Shown here: positions 1-8,657 of the stretch, in pieces
How the letters are laid out: every line of letters begins with the position of its first letter
Numbering within the stretch: the stretch's first letter is position 1
Origin: an uncultured Pseudomonadota bacterium
GTDB lineage: Bacteria; Pseudomonadota; Gammaproteobacteria; Steroidobacterales; Steroidobacteraceae
Assembly (NCBI GenBank): GCA_903898785.1
Contig: CAIUGU010000041.1
Location: 1 to 44,290, forward strand
Length of the DNA stretch: 44,290 nucleotides
Reading direction: 5' to 3'
The notes under the pieces: generated by a model
The model's input: only the letters and a program-made list of their open reading frames with translations
Told to the model about the DNA's origin: nothing
The model's database searches: none
Made by a program: the position numbers and the translations under genes

Positions 1-1967
1 AACTCCATGTCGAGCTTGCCCTCTTCGCCCGCGTCGGGACCGAAGAGATCGACGTCGACGCGGTTCTCGCCGCCCTCGAGGTTGAGATCGACCACGTCGG
101 TCGGACGTAACACCCCGGCTTCGCCCTGGAACATGGGATCGTCCGGGCTGATCTGCCGGCCCATGATCAGGATCTTGTCCCACTCGCCCGGCTCCGCTGC
201 GTCCCGGGTCTCGTAAAGGTTCCGGGCACTGTCCAGGAAGAGTTCCTTGTTGCCCCAGACGAAGTAGATCTCGAGCAGCTTGAGCTGCAGGTCGCGACGA
301 TCCGGCTGGCGCTCGATCGCAATCTTCACAAGGTCCGCAGCCTGGTCGTAGAGACCGTAGGCCATGTGGAAGTCGGCCTCTGCCAGTGCGTCCTGCTGGT
401 CAAAATGGACTGCGGTCTCGCTGCTCAGCGTGTCATCGGCGGTCTTGCCCACTGCCGCAGTCGCCGCGTCGGCAAGCCGCGAAGAACCGGAAGCCGCAGG
501 CTTGCGAACCGTCTGGATCTCCGCGGTGTCGTCGGCGTCGTGGCCTTCCTCGACGAGGAAGTCATCGTCGCGGTCGCGGGCCTTGAAGGACTGGGGCGAC
601 GTGGATGTCCGGCTGCCGAAGTCGGAAGCCGTCATGGTCTCCACCGCCTCGTCGATATCGACGGAACGGCGGCTGCGGAAGAACAGGGCCAGGCCTACTA
701 CCAGGGCGACCCCGAGACCGGCGAGCGCCCACCAGTACTGTGCCAGCAAGTCGAGAATCGACGGCTCGGGCTCAGGCTCGACCGTGGCTGGACGCGCCGG
801 GCGTGCGGGACGCTGTGCAGGCGGCTCGGCGGCGGGTGGCGCCACTGCAGGCTCGGCCTCAGCCGCGGACGCAGGGGACTCCGGTGCGGGTGCCTGGGCG
901 GGTGCTTCTGGTGCCGCGGGTGCCGGTGCCGCGGGGGCTGCCGGGGCAGCTCCCTGACCAAGGCGCCGCTGCATCTCGGCCAGTTCGGCGTTCCTGAGAT
1001 CAAGCAGGCGCTGGGCTTCAGCCAGCTGTCCTTCCAGCGTCGAGACCTGCTGCCTCAACCCTTCCGTGTTCGCGGCGGGCGGGGTTCCGGCAGCGGGGGA
1101 ACCGCTCGATTCCCCGGGCGTGACGAGCCTCAAGCGACCGCCTTCCTGGGACGCAGCGGCAGTCGCCCCGCGCCAGTTCCGATACTGTTCCGCTACTTCC
1201 GCTGCGGCCTGGGTCTGGGCGATGCTTTCGATCTCGCCGGCAGACGGTACCCGCAGCAGGCTGCCTGCACGTAACTCATTGATATTGGAATCGAACGCCT
1301 CTGGATTCGCCCGGTACAAGGCGATCATCGTCTGGTTGACAACGCGAATCGATCCAGGACGAATGCGGCTGGCGATTTGCCAGAGCGTGTCGTTGCGCTG
1401 CACGCGGTAGCTGTCTCCGACCGGAGCGGAGGGAGACGGCTGCTCCGCAGCAGCAGGCTGCGGCGCGGGGGCATCAGGTGCGGGAGCGGGTGCTCTTTCT
1501 ATCGCCCCGCCGGCAGGAGCCCCGGCGCGGGGAGCAGCCACCGGTGCAGCTGCCGCAGACGAGCCAGGCGTGAAGACGGGTGGATCGAGCAGCACGGTGT
1601 ACTCGCGCAGCAACCGGCCACGCGACCAGCTCGCTTCCACCAGCAGCGTGACAAACGGCTCCGTGACGGACGGCGACGACGATACCCGCAATACGGTGCG
1701 CCCGTCGGCAGCCCGCGTCACCCGGAAGGCGAAGTTCGACAGGTAGGCCGGACGGTCCAGCCCATACCGGGTGAACGTCTCCGCATTGGCGAGCCCGACC
1801 TGCAGCGATGACAGCTCCTCTGCCGTGGCCGACAGCAAGTCGATCTCGGCATCGAACGGCTGGTTCAGGGCTGAATTCAGCCGGATATCGCCGAGCCCCA
1901 GGGCGTAGGGGGCCGAAGGGGACAAAAGGGTGCCAATCAGCAGGAGGCGCGGGATGTGTCTTCTCAT
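1..1967 (-). CDS. fimV: FimV/HubP-family polar peptidoglycan-binding protein, 3' end outside window
   Basis: Partial: about 655 N-terminal codons are present and the C-terminus lies beyond position 1. Seen: a signal peptide (MRRHIPRLLLIGTLL..., cleavage near residue 23), the FimV N-terminal domain, a LysM domain at about residues 184-238 (YRVQRNDTLWQIA), a coiled-coil stretch, a long Ala/Pro-rich linker, one membrane helix at about residues 407-428, and an acidic cytoplasmic part with a TPR-like block at about 525-580 (ADFHMAYGLYDQA, IYFVWGNKELFL). This order is diagnostic of FimV/HubP. Family role: a cell-pole landmark that binds peptidoglycan, needed for type IV pilus assembly and twitching. 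The ATG at 1967 follows GGGAGAG at a 3-5 nt spacing. The gene lies downstream of asd on the same strand, as in Pseudomonas, and has its own candidate promoter. Confidence 0.93.
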   Translation of the reverse strand, partial: MRRHIPRLLLIGTLLSPSAPYALGLGDIRLNSALNQPFDAEIDLLSATAEELSSLQVGLANAETFTRYGLDRPAYLSNFAFRVTRAADGRTVLRVSSSPSVTEPFVTLLVEASWSRGRLLREYTVLLDPPVFTPGSSAAAAPVAAPRAGAPAGGAIERAPAPAPDAPAPQPAAAEQPSPSAPVGDSYRVQRNDTLWQIASRIRPGSIRVVNQTMIALYRANPEAFDSNINELRAGSLLRVPSAGEIESIAQTQAAAEVAEQYRNWRGATAAASQEGGRLRLVTPGESSGSPAAGTPPAANTEGLRQQVSTLEGQLAEAQRLLDLRNAELAEMQRRLGQGAAPAAPAAPAPAAPEAPAQAPAPESPASAAEAEPAVAPPAAEPPAQRPARPARPATVEPEPEPSILDLLAQYWWALAGLGVALVVGLALFFRSRRSVDIDEAVETMTASDFGSRTSTSPQSFKARDRDDDFLVEEGHDADDTAEIQTVRKPAASGSSRLADAATAAVGKTADDTLSSETAVHFDQQDALAEADFHMAYGLYDQAADLVKIAIERQPDRRDLQLKLLEIYFVWGNKELFLDSARNLYETRDAAEPGEWDKILIMGRQISPDDPMFQGEAGVLRPTDVVDLNLEGGENRVDVDLFGPDAGEEGKLDME

Positions 1968-2101
1968 CAGCTCTCCCGGAACTGCAGCAATCTCAACGGA
2001 CTTGCGGAGATGGGCCTCGCATACAGCCAGTCAGCGGCCTTGCGTGCGACCGCTCCCTTGGTCTTCTGGAGGCTCATGTGGTTCTTGACTTAATGCGTGC
2101 A

Positions 2102-2130
2102 ACTATAGCTTACAAATAATCTTTAACCAA
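2102..2130 (-). promoter_or_regulatory. Candidate sigma70 promoter for fimV
   Basis: On the minus strand, TTGGTT (2125-2130) is separated by exactly 17 bp from TATAGT (2102-2107), in an unusually AT-rich patch that overlaps the last codons of asd. The predicted start near 2095 gives a leader of about 125 nt before fimV. The spacing and the -10 match are good; the -35 is only 3/6. Inference from consensus only. Confidence 0.45.
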
Positions 2131-3132
2131 AAGTTCGGCTATCTGCACACTATTGAGCGCGGCCCCCTTGCGGACGTTGTCGGACACGATCCACAGGTCC
2201 AGCCCCCGGTCATGGCTGATGTCTTCGCGGATGCGCCCGACGTAGACCGGGTCCCGGCCGGCCCCCTCGGTCACCGCCGTGGGGTACCCCCCGGGCTTCC
2301 GGTCATCGACCACGACCACCCCCGGCGCCTTGGACAGCAGGGCTCGCGCCTCGTCGGCCGTGAGCTTCCGCTTGGTCTCGATGTGGACGGCCTCGGAATG
2401 TCCGACGAACACGGGGACCCGGACTGCGGTCGCATTCACCCGGATCGTCTTGTCCTCGAGGATCTTCTGGGTCTCCCAGAACATCTTCATCTCTTCCTTC
2501 GTGTAGCCGTTGTCGAGGAACACGTCGATCTGCGGCACGCAGTTGTAGGCGATCTGCTTCGCGATGACCTTGGGCACGGCGGCCCGGCCGGCGGCAAGAC
2601 CCGCGGTCTGCTCCGACAACTCGTTCATGGCCTTCTGCCCACCGCCCGACACCGACTGGTACGTCGCGACATTGATGCGCTCGATGCCGGCGGCGTCATG
2701 CAGCGGCTTGAGTGCGACCAGCATCTGCATCGTCGAGCAGTTCGGGTTCGCGATGATGTTGTGGCGCTTGTAGCCGGCGAGGGCGTGCGGATTCACTTCC
2801 GTCACCACGAGCGGGATGTCGTCCTGGTAACGGAACTGGGAGGTGTTGTCGATGACAACGCACCCCGCCTTGCCGGCCTTGGGAGCGTATTCCGCAGATA
2901 CGGTCGACCCGGCCGAAAACAAGCCGATCTGCGCCTTGGAGAAATCGAAGGTCGCGATGTCGAGCACCGGGTAGTCACGGCCGGCGAACTTGATGCTTTT
3001 GCCGACCGAACGCGCACTGGCCAGGGGGTACAGCTCATTGACCGGGAATTTCCGCTCTTCGAGGATCGCCAGCATCGTGCTGCCTACCAGCCCCGTCGCT
3101 CCGACCACTGCCACGTTCCAGCGCTTGCTCAT
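2110..3132 (-). CDS. asd: Aspartate-semialdehyde dehydrogenase
   Basis: 340 aa, full length for the family. It reduces aspartyl phosphate to aspartate semialdehyde with NADPH, the branch point to lysine/diaminopimelate, threonine and methionine. Seen: the N-terminal dinucleotide-binding GATGLVGSTML (11-21), the catalytic Cys132 in NPNCSTMQM, the SGGGQKAMNEL loop at about 165, and the C-terminal VGHSEAVHIE segment. The Cys position and the NCSTMQ context match the short non-enteric bacterial form rather than the longer E. coli type. The gene sits between aroC and fimV on the minus strand, the order seen in many gammaproteobacteria (asd-fimV). The ATG at 3132 has only a weak ribosome site (GTGGAACG). 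Confidence 0.97.
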   Translation of the reverse strand: MSKRWNVAVVGATGLVGSTMLAILEERKFPVNELYPLASARSVGKSIKFAGRDYPVLDIATFDFSKAQIGLFSAGSTVSAEYAPKAGKAGCVVIDNTSQFRYQDDIPLVVTEVNPHALAGYKRHNIIANPNCSTMQMLVALKPLHDAAGIERINVATYQSVSGGGQKAMNELSEQTAGLAAGRAAVPKVIAKQIAYNCVPQIDVFLDNGYTKEEMKMFWETQKILEDKTIRVNATAVRVPVFVGHSEAVHIETKRKLTADEARALLSKAPGVVVVDDRKPGGYPTAVTEGAGRDPVYVGRIREDISHDRGLDLWIVSDNVRKGAALNSVQIAELLVKDYL

Positions 3133-3216
3133 CGTTCCACTACTGCCTGTCGATGGGTTGAGGTGAATTGCAACTGCGCCAACACTACCTCAAAGGGGAG
3201 GCGCAGATAAGTGTTC

Positions 3217-3229
3217 AAACCGGCGGTTT
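3217..3229. promoter_or_regulatory. 13-bp palindrome in the asd upstream region
   Basis: AAACCG-G-CGGTTT is a perfect 6-1-6 inverted repeat. On the minus strand it lies between a TTGAAA hexamer (-35-like) and TATCTG (-10-like), that is, in the spacer of a possible asd promoter. It could be an operator or chance; no regulator is encoded next to it. Confidence 0.3.
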
Positions 3230-3236
3230 TCAAGAG

Positions 3237-3267
3237 AAAGACGTAAAGCCCGCACCCGGGTGCCGGC
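3237..3267 (-). terminator. Possible terminator after aroC
   Basis: Directly after the aroC stop the minus strand reads GCCGGCACCC then GGGTGCGGGC (3248-3267), an imperfect inverted repeat, followed by a T-rich run TTTACGTCTTT (3237-3247). The stem has one mismatch and its loop must use the central CCCGGG, so strength is uncertain. Confidence 0.35.
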
Positions 3268-4368
3268 CTAGGGGACCCGCGGCGGAATGACGGGGGTAGC
3301 CGAGCGCACATCCGCATTCTGGGCTCGGTGCCGCAGGTAGTGGTCCATGAGGACCAGCGCCAGCATCGCCTCCGCAATGGGGGTCGCCCTGATCCCGACA
3401 CAGGGGTCGTGCCGTCCGGTGGTCACCACGTCGATCGGCTGTCCCGCGAGGTCGACAGTGCGCCCTGGCAGCGTGATGCTGGAGGTGGGCTTCAGCGCCA
3501 TGCTGACGAGGATGTCCTGCCCCGACGAGATGCCCCCCAGAATGCCACCCGCATGATTCGACAGGAACCCGGCCGGTGTCATTTCGTCGCGATGCTGGCT
3601 GCCGCGCTGCTCCACCGTCGCAAACCCGTCACCGATCTCCACGGCCTTCACGGCGTTGATGCTCATCATGGCGTGGGCGATATCAGCGTCCAGGCGGTCG
3701 AACACGGGTTCCCCGAGGCCGGCAGGGACGCCGGTCGCCACCACGTTGACGCGGGCGCCGACGGAATCGCCGTCGCGCCGCAGGTCGGTCATGTACTGCT
3801 CGAGTTCGGGGATGCGACCCGGATCCGGGCAAAAGAACGGATTGGTGTCGATGGCTTCCCGCGACCTGAAATCGAGCTTCAGCGGCCCGAGCTGCGCGAG
3901 GTAGCCATAGATCGCGATGCCGAGTCGCTCTGCCAGGTACTTGCGCGCGATGGCGGCCGCAGCCACGCGCATGACGGTCTCCCGGGCCGAGGAACGCCCG
4001 CCACCGCGATAGTCGCGGAAGCCGTATTTCTGCTGGTACGTGTAGTCCGCGTGCCCCGGGCGGAAGCGATCCTTGATCTTGTCGTAGTCGCGCGAGCGCT
4101 GGTCCTCGTTCTGCACCAGCAGGCCGATCGGCGACCCCGTCGTCCGCCCCTCGAACACCCCGGAAAGGATCCTGACCTGGTCGGGCTCACGCCGCTGACT
4201 GGTGAACTTGGACGTGCCGGAGCGGCGCCGCTCGACGTCCTGCTGGATGTCGGCCTCCGCCAGCTCGAGACCGGGCGGACAGCCGTCGACGATGCAGCCG
4301 AGCGCCGGACCGTGGCTTTCGCCAAACGTGGTGACCGTGAACAGCGTGCCGAAGGTATTGCCGGACAT
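3268..4368 (-). CDS. aroC: Chorismate synthase
   Basis: 366 aa, typical length. It converts EPSP to chorismate, the last common step of the shikimate pathway, using reduced FMN. Seen: signature 1 near the N-terminus ([18 protein letters not shown], residues 16-33), the R-rich segment [16 protein letters not shown] that binds [23 protein letters not shown], and signature 2 [18 protein letters not shown]-terminal [17 protein letters not shown] completes the family pattern. It lies downstream of prmB on the same strand with a gap of about 120 nt, matching the conserved prmB-aroC order of enterobacteria and pseudomonads. A hairpin just after prmB suggests that aroC is at least partly separately transcribed. 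Confidence 0.97.
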   Translation of the reverse strand: MSGNTFGTLFTVTTFGESHGPALGCIVDGCPPGLELAEADIQQDVERRRSGTSKFTSQRREPDQVRILSGVFEGRTTGSPIGLLVQNEDQRSRDYDKIKDRFRPGHADYTYQQKYGFRDYRGGGRSSARETVMRVAAAAIARKYLAERLGIAIYGYLAQLGPLKLDFRSREAIDTNPFFCPDPGRIPELEQYMTDLRRDGDSVGARVNVVATGVPAGLGEPVFDRLDADIAHAMMSINAVKAVEIGDGFATVEQRGSQHRDEMTPAGFLSNHAGGILGGISSGQDILVSMALKPTSSITLPGRTVDLAGQPIDVVTTGRHDPCVGIRATPIAEAMLALVLMDHYLRHRAQNADVRSATPVIPPRVP

Positions 4369-4463
4369 GTAAGGGTGAACGTTGCGGGATCGGGGGCGTT
4401 AGTCTAACAGGGTGTTGCCGCACGCTTGGTATCGCCCGCTCACTTCTCGCAGCGGGACAGCAA

Positions 4464-4484
4464 AGGCCTGCCTGCACCAGGCCT
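4464..4484 (-). terminator. Hairpin after prmB
   Basis: AGGCCTG and CAGGCCT form a perfect 7-bp stem with a 7-nt loop, starting 5 nt after the prmB stop codon on the minus strand and followed by TTTGCTGT. It is a weak Rho-independent terminator or an mRNA-stabilising hairpin between prmB and aroC. Confidence 0.45.
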
Positions 4485-4488
4485 CGGG

Positions 4489-5415
4489 CTACCGCGCCTC
4501 CGTGAGCCGCGTCAATTCCCGCCGGTGCTCGCGAACCTGGGCCGCGGTCAGCAGGAACACCCCGCCCCCTCCCCGCTCGAACTCCAGCCACGTGAAGGGA
4601 ACACCGGGACACGCGGCAACCAGTGCCGCTTCGGAATCGCCCACTTCCACGATGAGAATGCCGTCGGGACTCAGGTGCTCGCCAGCGCCCGCGAGCAGGC
4701 GCCGCACGACATCGAGCCCGTCGTCGCCAGCCCTCAAGCCCAGGTCGGGCTCCCTGCGGTACTCATCGGGCAGTGCCGTCATCTCCGCAACACTGACATA
4801 GGGCGGATTGGACACGATGACGTCATAGCGGGCGTCGCCCAGCCCGTCATAGACGTCCGCAAGCACGGCCCGGACCCTGGCGGCGACCCCATGCCTGTCG
4901 ATGTTGATCCGTGTCACGGCAAGCGCAGCCTCCGATACGTCGACGGCATCCACCCGGGCCGCGGGCAACGCCAGCGCAGAAGCAATCGCTATGCAGCCGG
5001 AACCGGTGCCGATATCCGCGAGCCGCCTGATCTTGTCGGCATCGATCCAGGGCTCGAATCCAGACTCGATCAATTCGGCGATCGGCGAACGAGGAACCAG
5101 GACGCGCTCGTCGACATGGAACTCGTGACCCGCGAACCACATGCGTTGTGTCAGATACGCAGTGGGAACACGCTCCCGTATGCGGCGCTCGAACAATTGC
5201 AGGACGGCAGACCGCTGCGACTCGGACAGCTCTAGCGAGTACACGAGGGGGGCGTCTTCGTGACGCAGGCCCGCCGCAAAGAACACCAGCTCGGCTGCGT
5301 CGTCCACTGCGTTGTCGGTGCCGTGCCCGTAAGCCACGCCTGCCGCGTCAAGCAGGCTGGCGCCAGCCCTGATGTACTGCTCGACGGTACTGGCGTTGTC
5401 GATCGGGGACGCCAC
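4489..5415 (-). CDS. prmB: Ribosomal protein L3 N5-glutamine methyltransferase
   Basis: 308 aa. A HemK/PrmA-type class I SAM methyltransferase that methylates a glutamine in ribosomal protein L3. Seen: an N-terminal helical recognition domain (residues 1-95), a Rossmann SAM site (ADIGTGSGCIAIA at about 131-143), and the substrate-glutamine motif NPPYVSVAEM at about 205. PrmB rather than the release-factor enzyme PrmC is favoured by the length, the PTAYLTQRMWFAGHEFHVDERVL-type region (residues 79 onward) and the position just upstream of aroC, its standard neighbour. It diverges from the SCO1 gene with only 67 nt between the start codons. Confidence 0.93.
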   Translation of the reverse strand: MASPIDNASTVEQYIRAGASLLDAAGVAYGHGTDNAVDDAAELVFFAAGLRHEDAPLVYSLELSESQRSAVLQLFERRIRERVPTAYLTQRMWFAGHEFHVDERVLVPRSPIAELIESGFEPWIDADKIRRLADIGTGSGCIAIASALALPAARVDAVDVSEAALAVTRINIDRHGVAARVRAVLADVYDGLGDARYDVIVSNPPYVSVAEMTALPDEYRREPDLGLRAGDDGLDVVRRLLAGAGEHLSPDGILIVEVGDSEAALVAACPGVPFTWLEFERGGGGVFLLTAAQVREHRRELTRLTEAR

Positions 5416-5467
5416 GGAACGTCAGCGCCCGGGAACGGGTGTTCTGCTTCCCGCCCCACTGCCGTGC

Positions 5468-5473
5468 CATAAT
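5468..5473 (+). promoter_or_regulatory. -10-like CATAAT just upstream of the SCO1 gene
   Basis: CATAAT (5/6 match to TATAAT) ends 9 nt before the ATG at 5483. If it is used, transcription would start about 2-4 nt before the start codon, and no Shine-Dalgarno sequence is visible there, so the mRNA could be nearly leaderless. No good -35 is visible. Confidence 0.35.
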
Positions 5474-5482
5474 TGCATCGTC

Positions 5483-6124
5483 ATGAACAAGTCCTCTCAA
5501 GTGGTCGTCGGCGCTGCGGTCGCGATTGTAGCCGCACTGGCCGGCATGCTGTTGTCGCGTTCGCTGGTCAAGCCTGCCGCGCAGGCTCCCACGCTTGCGG
5601 TGGGCACCTGGCTCGAACCCGGGCGGCCCTTGCCTGGATTCACGCTGGTGGACCAGGCCGGCAACGCATTCGGCAACGAGCGGCTGCGCGGGCAGTGGAG
5701 CGTGCTTTTCTTCGGCTTCACCAGCTGTCCGGACATCTGCCCGACCACACTGACGACGCTCGGGAGCTTCGAGAAGTCCCTGCAGGACTTGCCGGCGGTC
5801 GACCGTCCGCAGGTGGTGTTCGTCTCGGTGGATCCACAGCGGGACACGCCCGAACGGGTCGATGCGTATGTGAAGTTCTTCAGCCCGACGATCAAGGGGA
5901 TCACCGGCGCCCCTGATGACATTGCATCCTTTGCAGACGCGCTTCACGTACCCTACGCCGTAACGGCCCTGCCGGATGGCAACTACACGGTGGATCACTC
6001 CAGTGCGCTGTTCCTGGTCGATCCCGATGGCGCGTTGCGGGCAGTCTTCTCGGCGCCCCACGACGCATCGAAGCTGGCAGCCGACTTTCGCCAGGTCGTA
6101 GGCCGTACTGCGGCTGCAAGGTAG
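5483..6124 (+). CDS. SCO1/SenC/PrrC-family copper chaperone-like protein
   Basis: 213 aa from the ATG at 5483. A further in-frame ATG at 5372 would overlap prmB and is rejected. Seen: an N-terminal membrane anchor (residues 7-25), then a thioredoxin-like fold with the copper-binding CPDIC motif (Cys82, Cys86) in FTSCPDICPTTL, SVDPQRDTPE, and the third copper ligand His172 in YTVDHSSALFLVDP. The family delivers copper to, or keeps reduced, the CuA site of cytochrome c oxidase, facing the periplasm. No oxidase subunit is in the window. It is followed 9 nt later by psd and then epmA, so it probably heads a three-gene transcript. Confidence 0.93.
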   Translation: MNKSSQVVVGAAVAIVAALAGMLLSRSLVKPAAQAPTLAVGTWLEPGRPLPGFTLVDQAGNAFGNERLRGQWSVLFFGFTSCPDICPTTLTTLGSFEKSLQDLPAVDRPQVVFVSVDPQRDTPERVDAYVKFFSPTIKGITGAPDDIASFADALHVPYAVTALPDGNYTVDHSSALFLVDPDGALRAVFSAPHDASKLAADFRQVVGRTAAAR

Positions 6125-6133
6125 GGACTCCAC

Positions 6134-7003
6134 GTGGCAGCGCATCCCGGAGACCGCGGTTTCGCGTTGCTGCAATACGTGCTGCCGAAGCACCTGCTGT
6201 CGCGATTCATCTACCACTTCATGCGCACCCGCATGCGCTGGCTGAAGAACCTCACGATCGCAGGGTTTCTTCGCGGCTATACGATCAACATGCAGGAAGC
6301 GGCCGAGACCAACCCCCTCTCCTATCCGAGCTTCAATGCCTTCTTCACGCGGGCCCTGGCCAGGGAAGCACGTCCCGTCGACGGCAGCGAAGAAGGCATC
6401 ATCAGTCCGGTCGACGGTACGGTCAGCCAATGCGGCGCCATCGACGGCGACGCGATCATCCAGGCAAAGGGCCAGCACTACTCGGTCCTGGAACTGCTCG
6501 GTGGCGACAGCGCGGCAGCAGCCCGCTACCGCGGCGGGCAGTTCGCCTGCATCTACCTCGCACCGTACAACTATCACCGCATGCACATGCCCGTTGCGGG
6601 CAAGGTCCTGCAGACCCTGTACATCCCGGGCGACCTGTTCAGCGTCAATGCGGCCACTGCGCGCGCGGTGCCGAGGCTGTTCTCCCGCAACGAACGTGTC
6701 GTCTGCGAGTTCGCCACGAAGGCAGGTCATCACGCGTTCGTGATGGTCGGCGCGCTGTTCGTGGGCAGCATCGAAACGGCCTGGAATGGCGAGATCAATC
6801 CCCCGCCGCGACCCCGCAAGGCAGTCCGGTCTTTGCCGGCAGGAGCAGGCCTTGAACTCCCCAAGGGCGCAGAGATTGGCCGTTTCAACATGGGGTCGAC
6901 GGTGGTGATGCTGTTCGAGCCTGGAAAGATCAGCTTCCACCCGGCCATGGTGCCAGGGGCCGTCGTTCGCATGGGCCAGCCCATCGGCACGATCACCGGC
7001 TGA
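6134..7003 (+). CDS. psd: Phosphatidylserine decarboxylase proenzyme
   Basis: 289 aa from a GTG start 9 nt after the SCO1 stop. It makes phosphatidylethanolamine from phosphatidylserine at the inner membrane. The proenzyme self-cleaves to form a pyruvoyl cofactor. Seen: the SPVDG segment with Asp94, the catalytic histidines in YNYHRMHMP (His148, His151), and the cleavage motif GST at 254-256, where Ser255 should become the pyruvoyl group of a small alpha subunit of about 35 residues. The length is slightly below E. coli Psd (322 aa) but all key residues are present. Start choice: GTG in CACGTGGCAG; the spacing suggests translational coupling to the gene upstream. Confidence 0.96.
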   Translation: MAAHPGDRGFALLQYVLPKHLLSRFIYHFMRTRMRWLKNLTIAGFLRGYTINMQEAAETNPLSYPSFNAFFTRALAREARPVDGSEEGIISPVDGTVSQCGAIDGDAIIQAKGQHYSVLELLGGDSAAAARYRGGQFACIYLAPYNYHRMHMPVAGKVLQTLYIPGDLFSVNAATARAVPRLFSRNERVVCEFATKAGHHAFVMVGALFVGSIETAWNGEINPPPRPRKAVRSLPAGAGLELPKGAEIGRFNMGSTVVMLFEPGKISFHPAMVPGAVVRMGQPIGTITG

Positions 7004-7019
7004 CCACCCCGCGCAGCCC

Positions 7020-7973
7020 ATGATCGACTGGCGTCCTTCTGCAACCCGCGAAACGCTGCGGCACCGTGCCCGGTTGCTGGCAGTTGCGCGCGACTACTTT
7101 GACGCCACGGGCGCACTCGAAGTCGAGACTCCGTCCCTGAGCCGGGCCTGCGTGACCGACGTGCATCTCGCCAGCGTGGCGGCCACGGTCTGTGGCGGGC
7201 GTTACTTCCTGCACACGTCGCCGGAATATGCGATGAAGCGCCTGCTGGCCGCAGGCATGGGCGATATCTGGCAGGCCGCGAGGGTCTATCGGGACGGGGA
7301 ATCAGGGCGACACCACTGCCCGGAGTTCACGCTGATCGAATGGTACCGGCTCGGACTGGACCACCATGGCTTGATGCACGACATCGAAACCCTCACGGTG
7401 TCACTGCTCGAGGGCACGCGAACCCTGCTGCCGAGCGAGAGGCTCTCCTATGCCGAGGTGCTGGAGCGCCATGCCGGACTGAACGCGTTCACCGCTTCTG
7501 CGAATGACATTACCGCAACGCTGCAAGCAGCCCACGTCGATGCACCGGCTGGACTCGCGTCCGATCGCGACGCATGCCTCGACCTGCTGATGAGCACCGT
7601 GGTGGGCCCGCGACTGGGCCAGGGCAGGCTGACGTTCGTTTACGACTATCCGGCGTCGCAGGCGGCGCTGGCTCGCGTCCGTGGCGATGTCGCATCACGG
7701 TTCGAGATGTACCTCGACGGCCTCGAGCTCGCCAACGGCTTCCATGAACTGACCCACGCACCCGAACAAAGGGAGCGATTCAATCAGGACATGCGCACTC
7801 GCGCAGCGCGTGGCCTGCCGACCAGCGTCCTGGATGAACCTTTCCTTGCCGCGCTGGAACACGGCTTGCCGGAATGTGCGGGGGTAGCGCTCGGATTCGA
7901 TCGGCTGCTGATGTGCGCGCTGCGCCTGCCGCACATCGACGAGGCCCTGGCGTTCCGCTTCGAATCGCGCTGA
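7020..7973 (+). CDS. epmA: EF-P--(R)-beta-lysine ligase
   Basis: 317 aa. A class II lysyl-tRNA-synthetase-like enzyme without the tRNA anticodon-binding domain (GenX/PoxA/YjeA). It activates (R)-beta-lysine and attaches it to Lys34 of EF-P. Seen: motif 2 (ARVYRDGESGRHHCPEFTLIEWY, residues 87-109), a GLELANGFHELTHAPEQ-type substrate segment, and motif 3 GVALGFDRLLM (288-298). The absence of an N-terminal OB fold and the total length separate it from LysS. It starts 16 nt after psd, a frequent neighbour of epmA in gammaproteobacteria, and faces efp, its substrate, in convergent orientation. Confidence 0.96.
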   Translation: MIDWRPSATRETLRHRARLLAVARDYFDATGALEVETPSLSRACVTDVHLASVAATVCGGRYFLHTSPEYAMKRLLAAGMGDIWQAARVYRDGESGRHHCPEFTLIEWYRLGLDHHGLMHDIETLTVSLLEGTRTLLPSERLSYAEVLERHAGLNAFTASANDITATLQAAHVDAPAGLASDRDACLDLLMSTVVGPRLGQGRLTFVYDYPASQAALARVRGDVASRFEMYLDGLELANGFHELTHAPEQRERFNQDMRTRAARGLPTSVLDEPFLAALEHGLPECAGVALGFDRLLMCALRLPHIDEALAFRFESR

Positions 7974-7983
7974 GAAGGCAGGG

Positions 7984-8002
7984 GACGCAGGATGCCTGCG
8001 TC
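7984..8002. terminator. Hairpin between convergent epmA and efp
   Basis: GACGCAGG-ATG-CCTGCGTC is a perfect 8-bp stem with a 3-nt loop placed in the 49-nt gap between the two stop codons. It has no clear U-tract on either strand. A bidirectional terminator or 3'-end stabiliser is the simplest reading. Confidence 0.5.
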
Positions 8003-8022
8003 ATCGCACCTTGAAGGCCCGG

Positions 8023-8592
8023 TCAGCCCTTCGCGCGCGCGATGTACTCGCCGGTGCGCGTATCGACGCGGATGATCTCGCCTTCGTTGATGAAGAGCGG
8101 CACACGCACGGTTGCGCCGGTTTCGAGCTTGGCGGGCTTGCCGCCGCCCGTGGCGGTGTCGCCACGAAGGCCGGGATCCGTTTCCACAATCTTGAGTTCG
8201 ACATGGGCCGGCGCCGTCACGTTGAGCGGCACGCTATTCCACAACATCACCGTGCAGTTCATTCCGTCCTTCAGCCAGATGGCCGAATCGCCCATCGCGA
8301 CCTTGTCGGCGGTGAATTGCTCGAACGTATCCGGCACCATGAAATGCCAGAACTCGCCGTCGGCGTAGAGATACTGCATCTCGGTTTCCACGACGTCCGC
8401 CGCTTCCACCGTGTCGCCGGACTTGAACGTGCGCTCGATGACGCGGCCGCTCTTCAGGTTGCGGATGCGTACCCGGTTGAACGCCTGGCCCTTGCCGGGC
8501 TTGACCATCTCGTTCTCGAGGATCGCATAGGGATCGTTCTCGAGAAGAATCTTTACGCCGGGCTTGAATTCGTTCGTGCTGTAGCTGGCCAT
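8023..8592 (-). CDS. efp: Translation elongation factor P
   Basis: 189 aa. EF-P binds between the ribosomal P and E sites and relieves stalling at polyproline stretches. Seen: three beta-barrel domains of normal size and the modification loop PGKGQAF, with the acceptor lysine at exactly position 34, as in E. coli. This is the site that EpmA beta-lysylates. The neighbouring epmA and epmB show that this is the lysyl-type EF-P, not the arginine-rhamnosylated type (which needs EarP and has Arg at this position). Divergent from epmB across 65 bp that hold a shared AT-rich promoter core. The start ATG follows GGTGCCTAA, so the ribosome site is weak. Confidence 0.97.
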   Translation of the reverse strand: MASYSTNEFKPGVKILLENDPYAILENEMVKPGKGQAFNRVRIRNLKSGRVIERTFKSGDTVEAADVVETEMQYLYADGEFWHFMVPDTFEQFTADKVAMGDSAIWLKDGMNCTVMLWNSVPLNVTAPAHVELKIVETDPGLRGDTATGGGKPAKLETGATVRVPLFINEGEIIRVDTRTGEYIARAKG

Positions 8593-8657
8593 TTAGGCAC
8601 CGTTATATAAGATCGGAAGTCAGTGGGACCGAATGGAGGTCCCGGCAAAGGCCGCAC
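8593..8657. promoter_or_regulatory. Divergent efp/epmB promoter region
   Basis: The only AT-rich element here is TTATATAA (8603-8610), a perfect 8-bp palindrome. It can serve as a -10 box in both directions (TATATA on the minus strand for efp, TATAAG on the plus strand for epmB). On the minus strand TTCGGT lies 18 bp upstream as a poor -35. Inference from sequence only. Confidence 0.4.

Noticed and set aside
5348-7021. A 557-residue minus-strand open frame opposite the SCO1 and psd genes
   Set aside because: Both plus-strand genes have complete catalytic motifs; the reverse frame has none.
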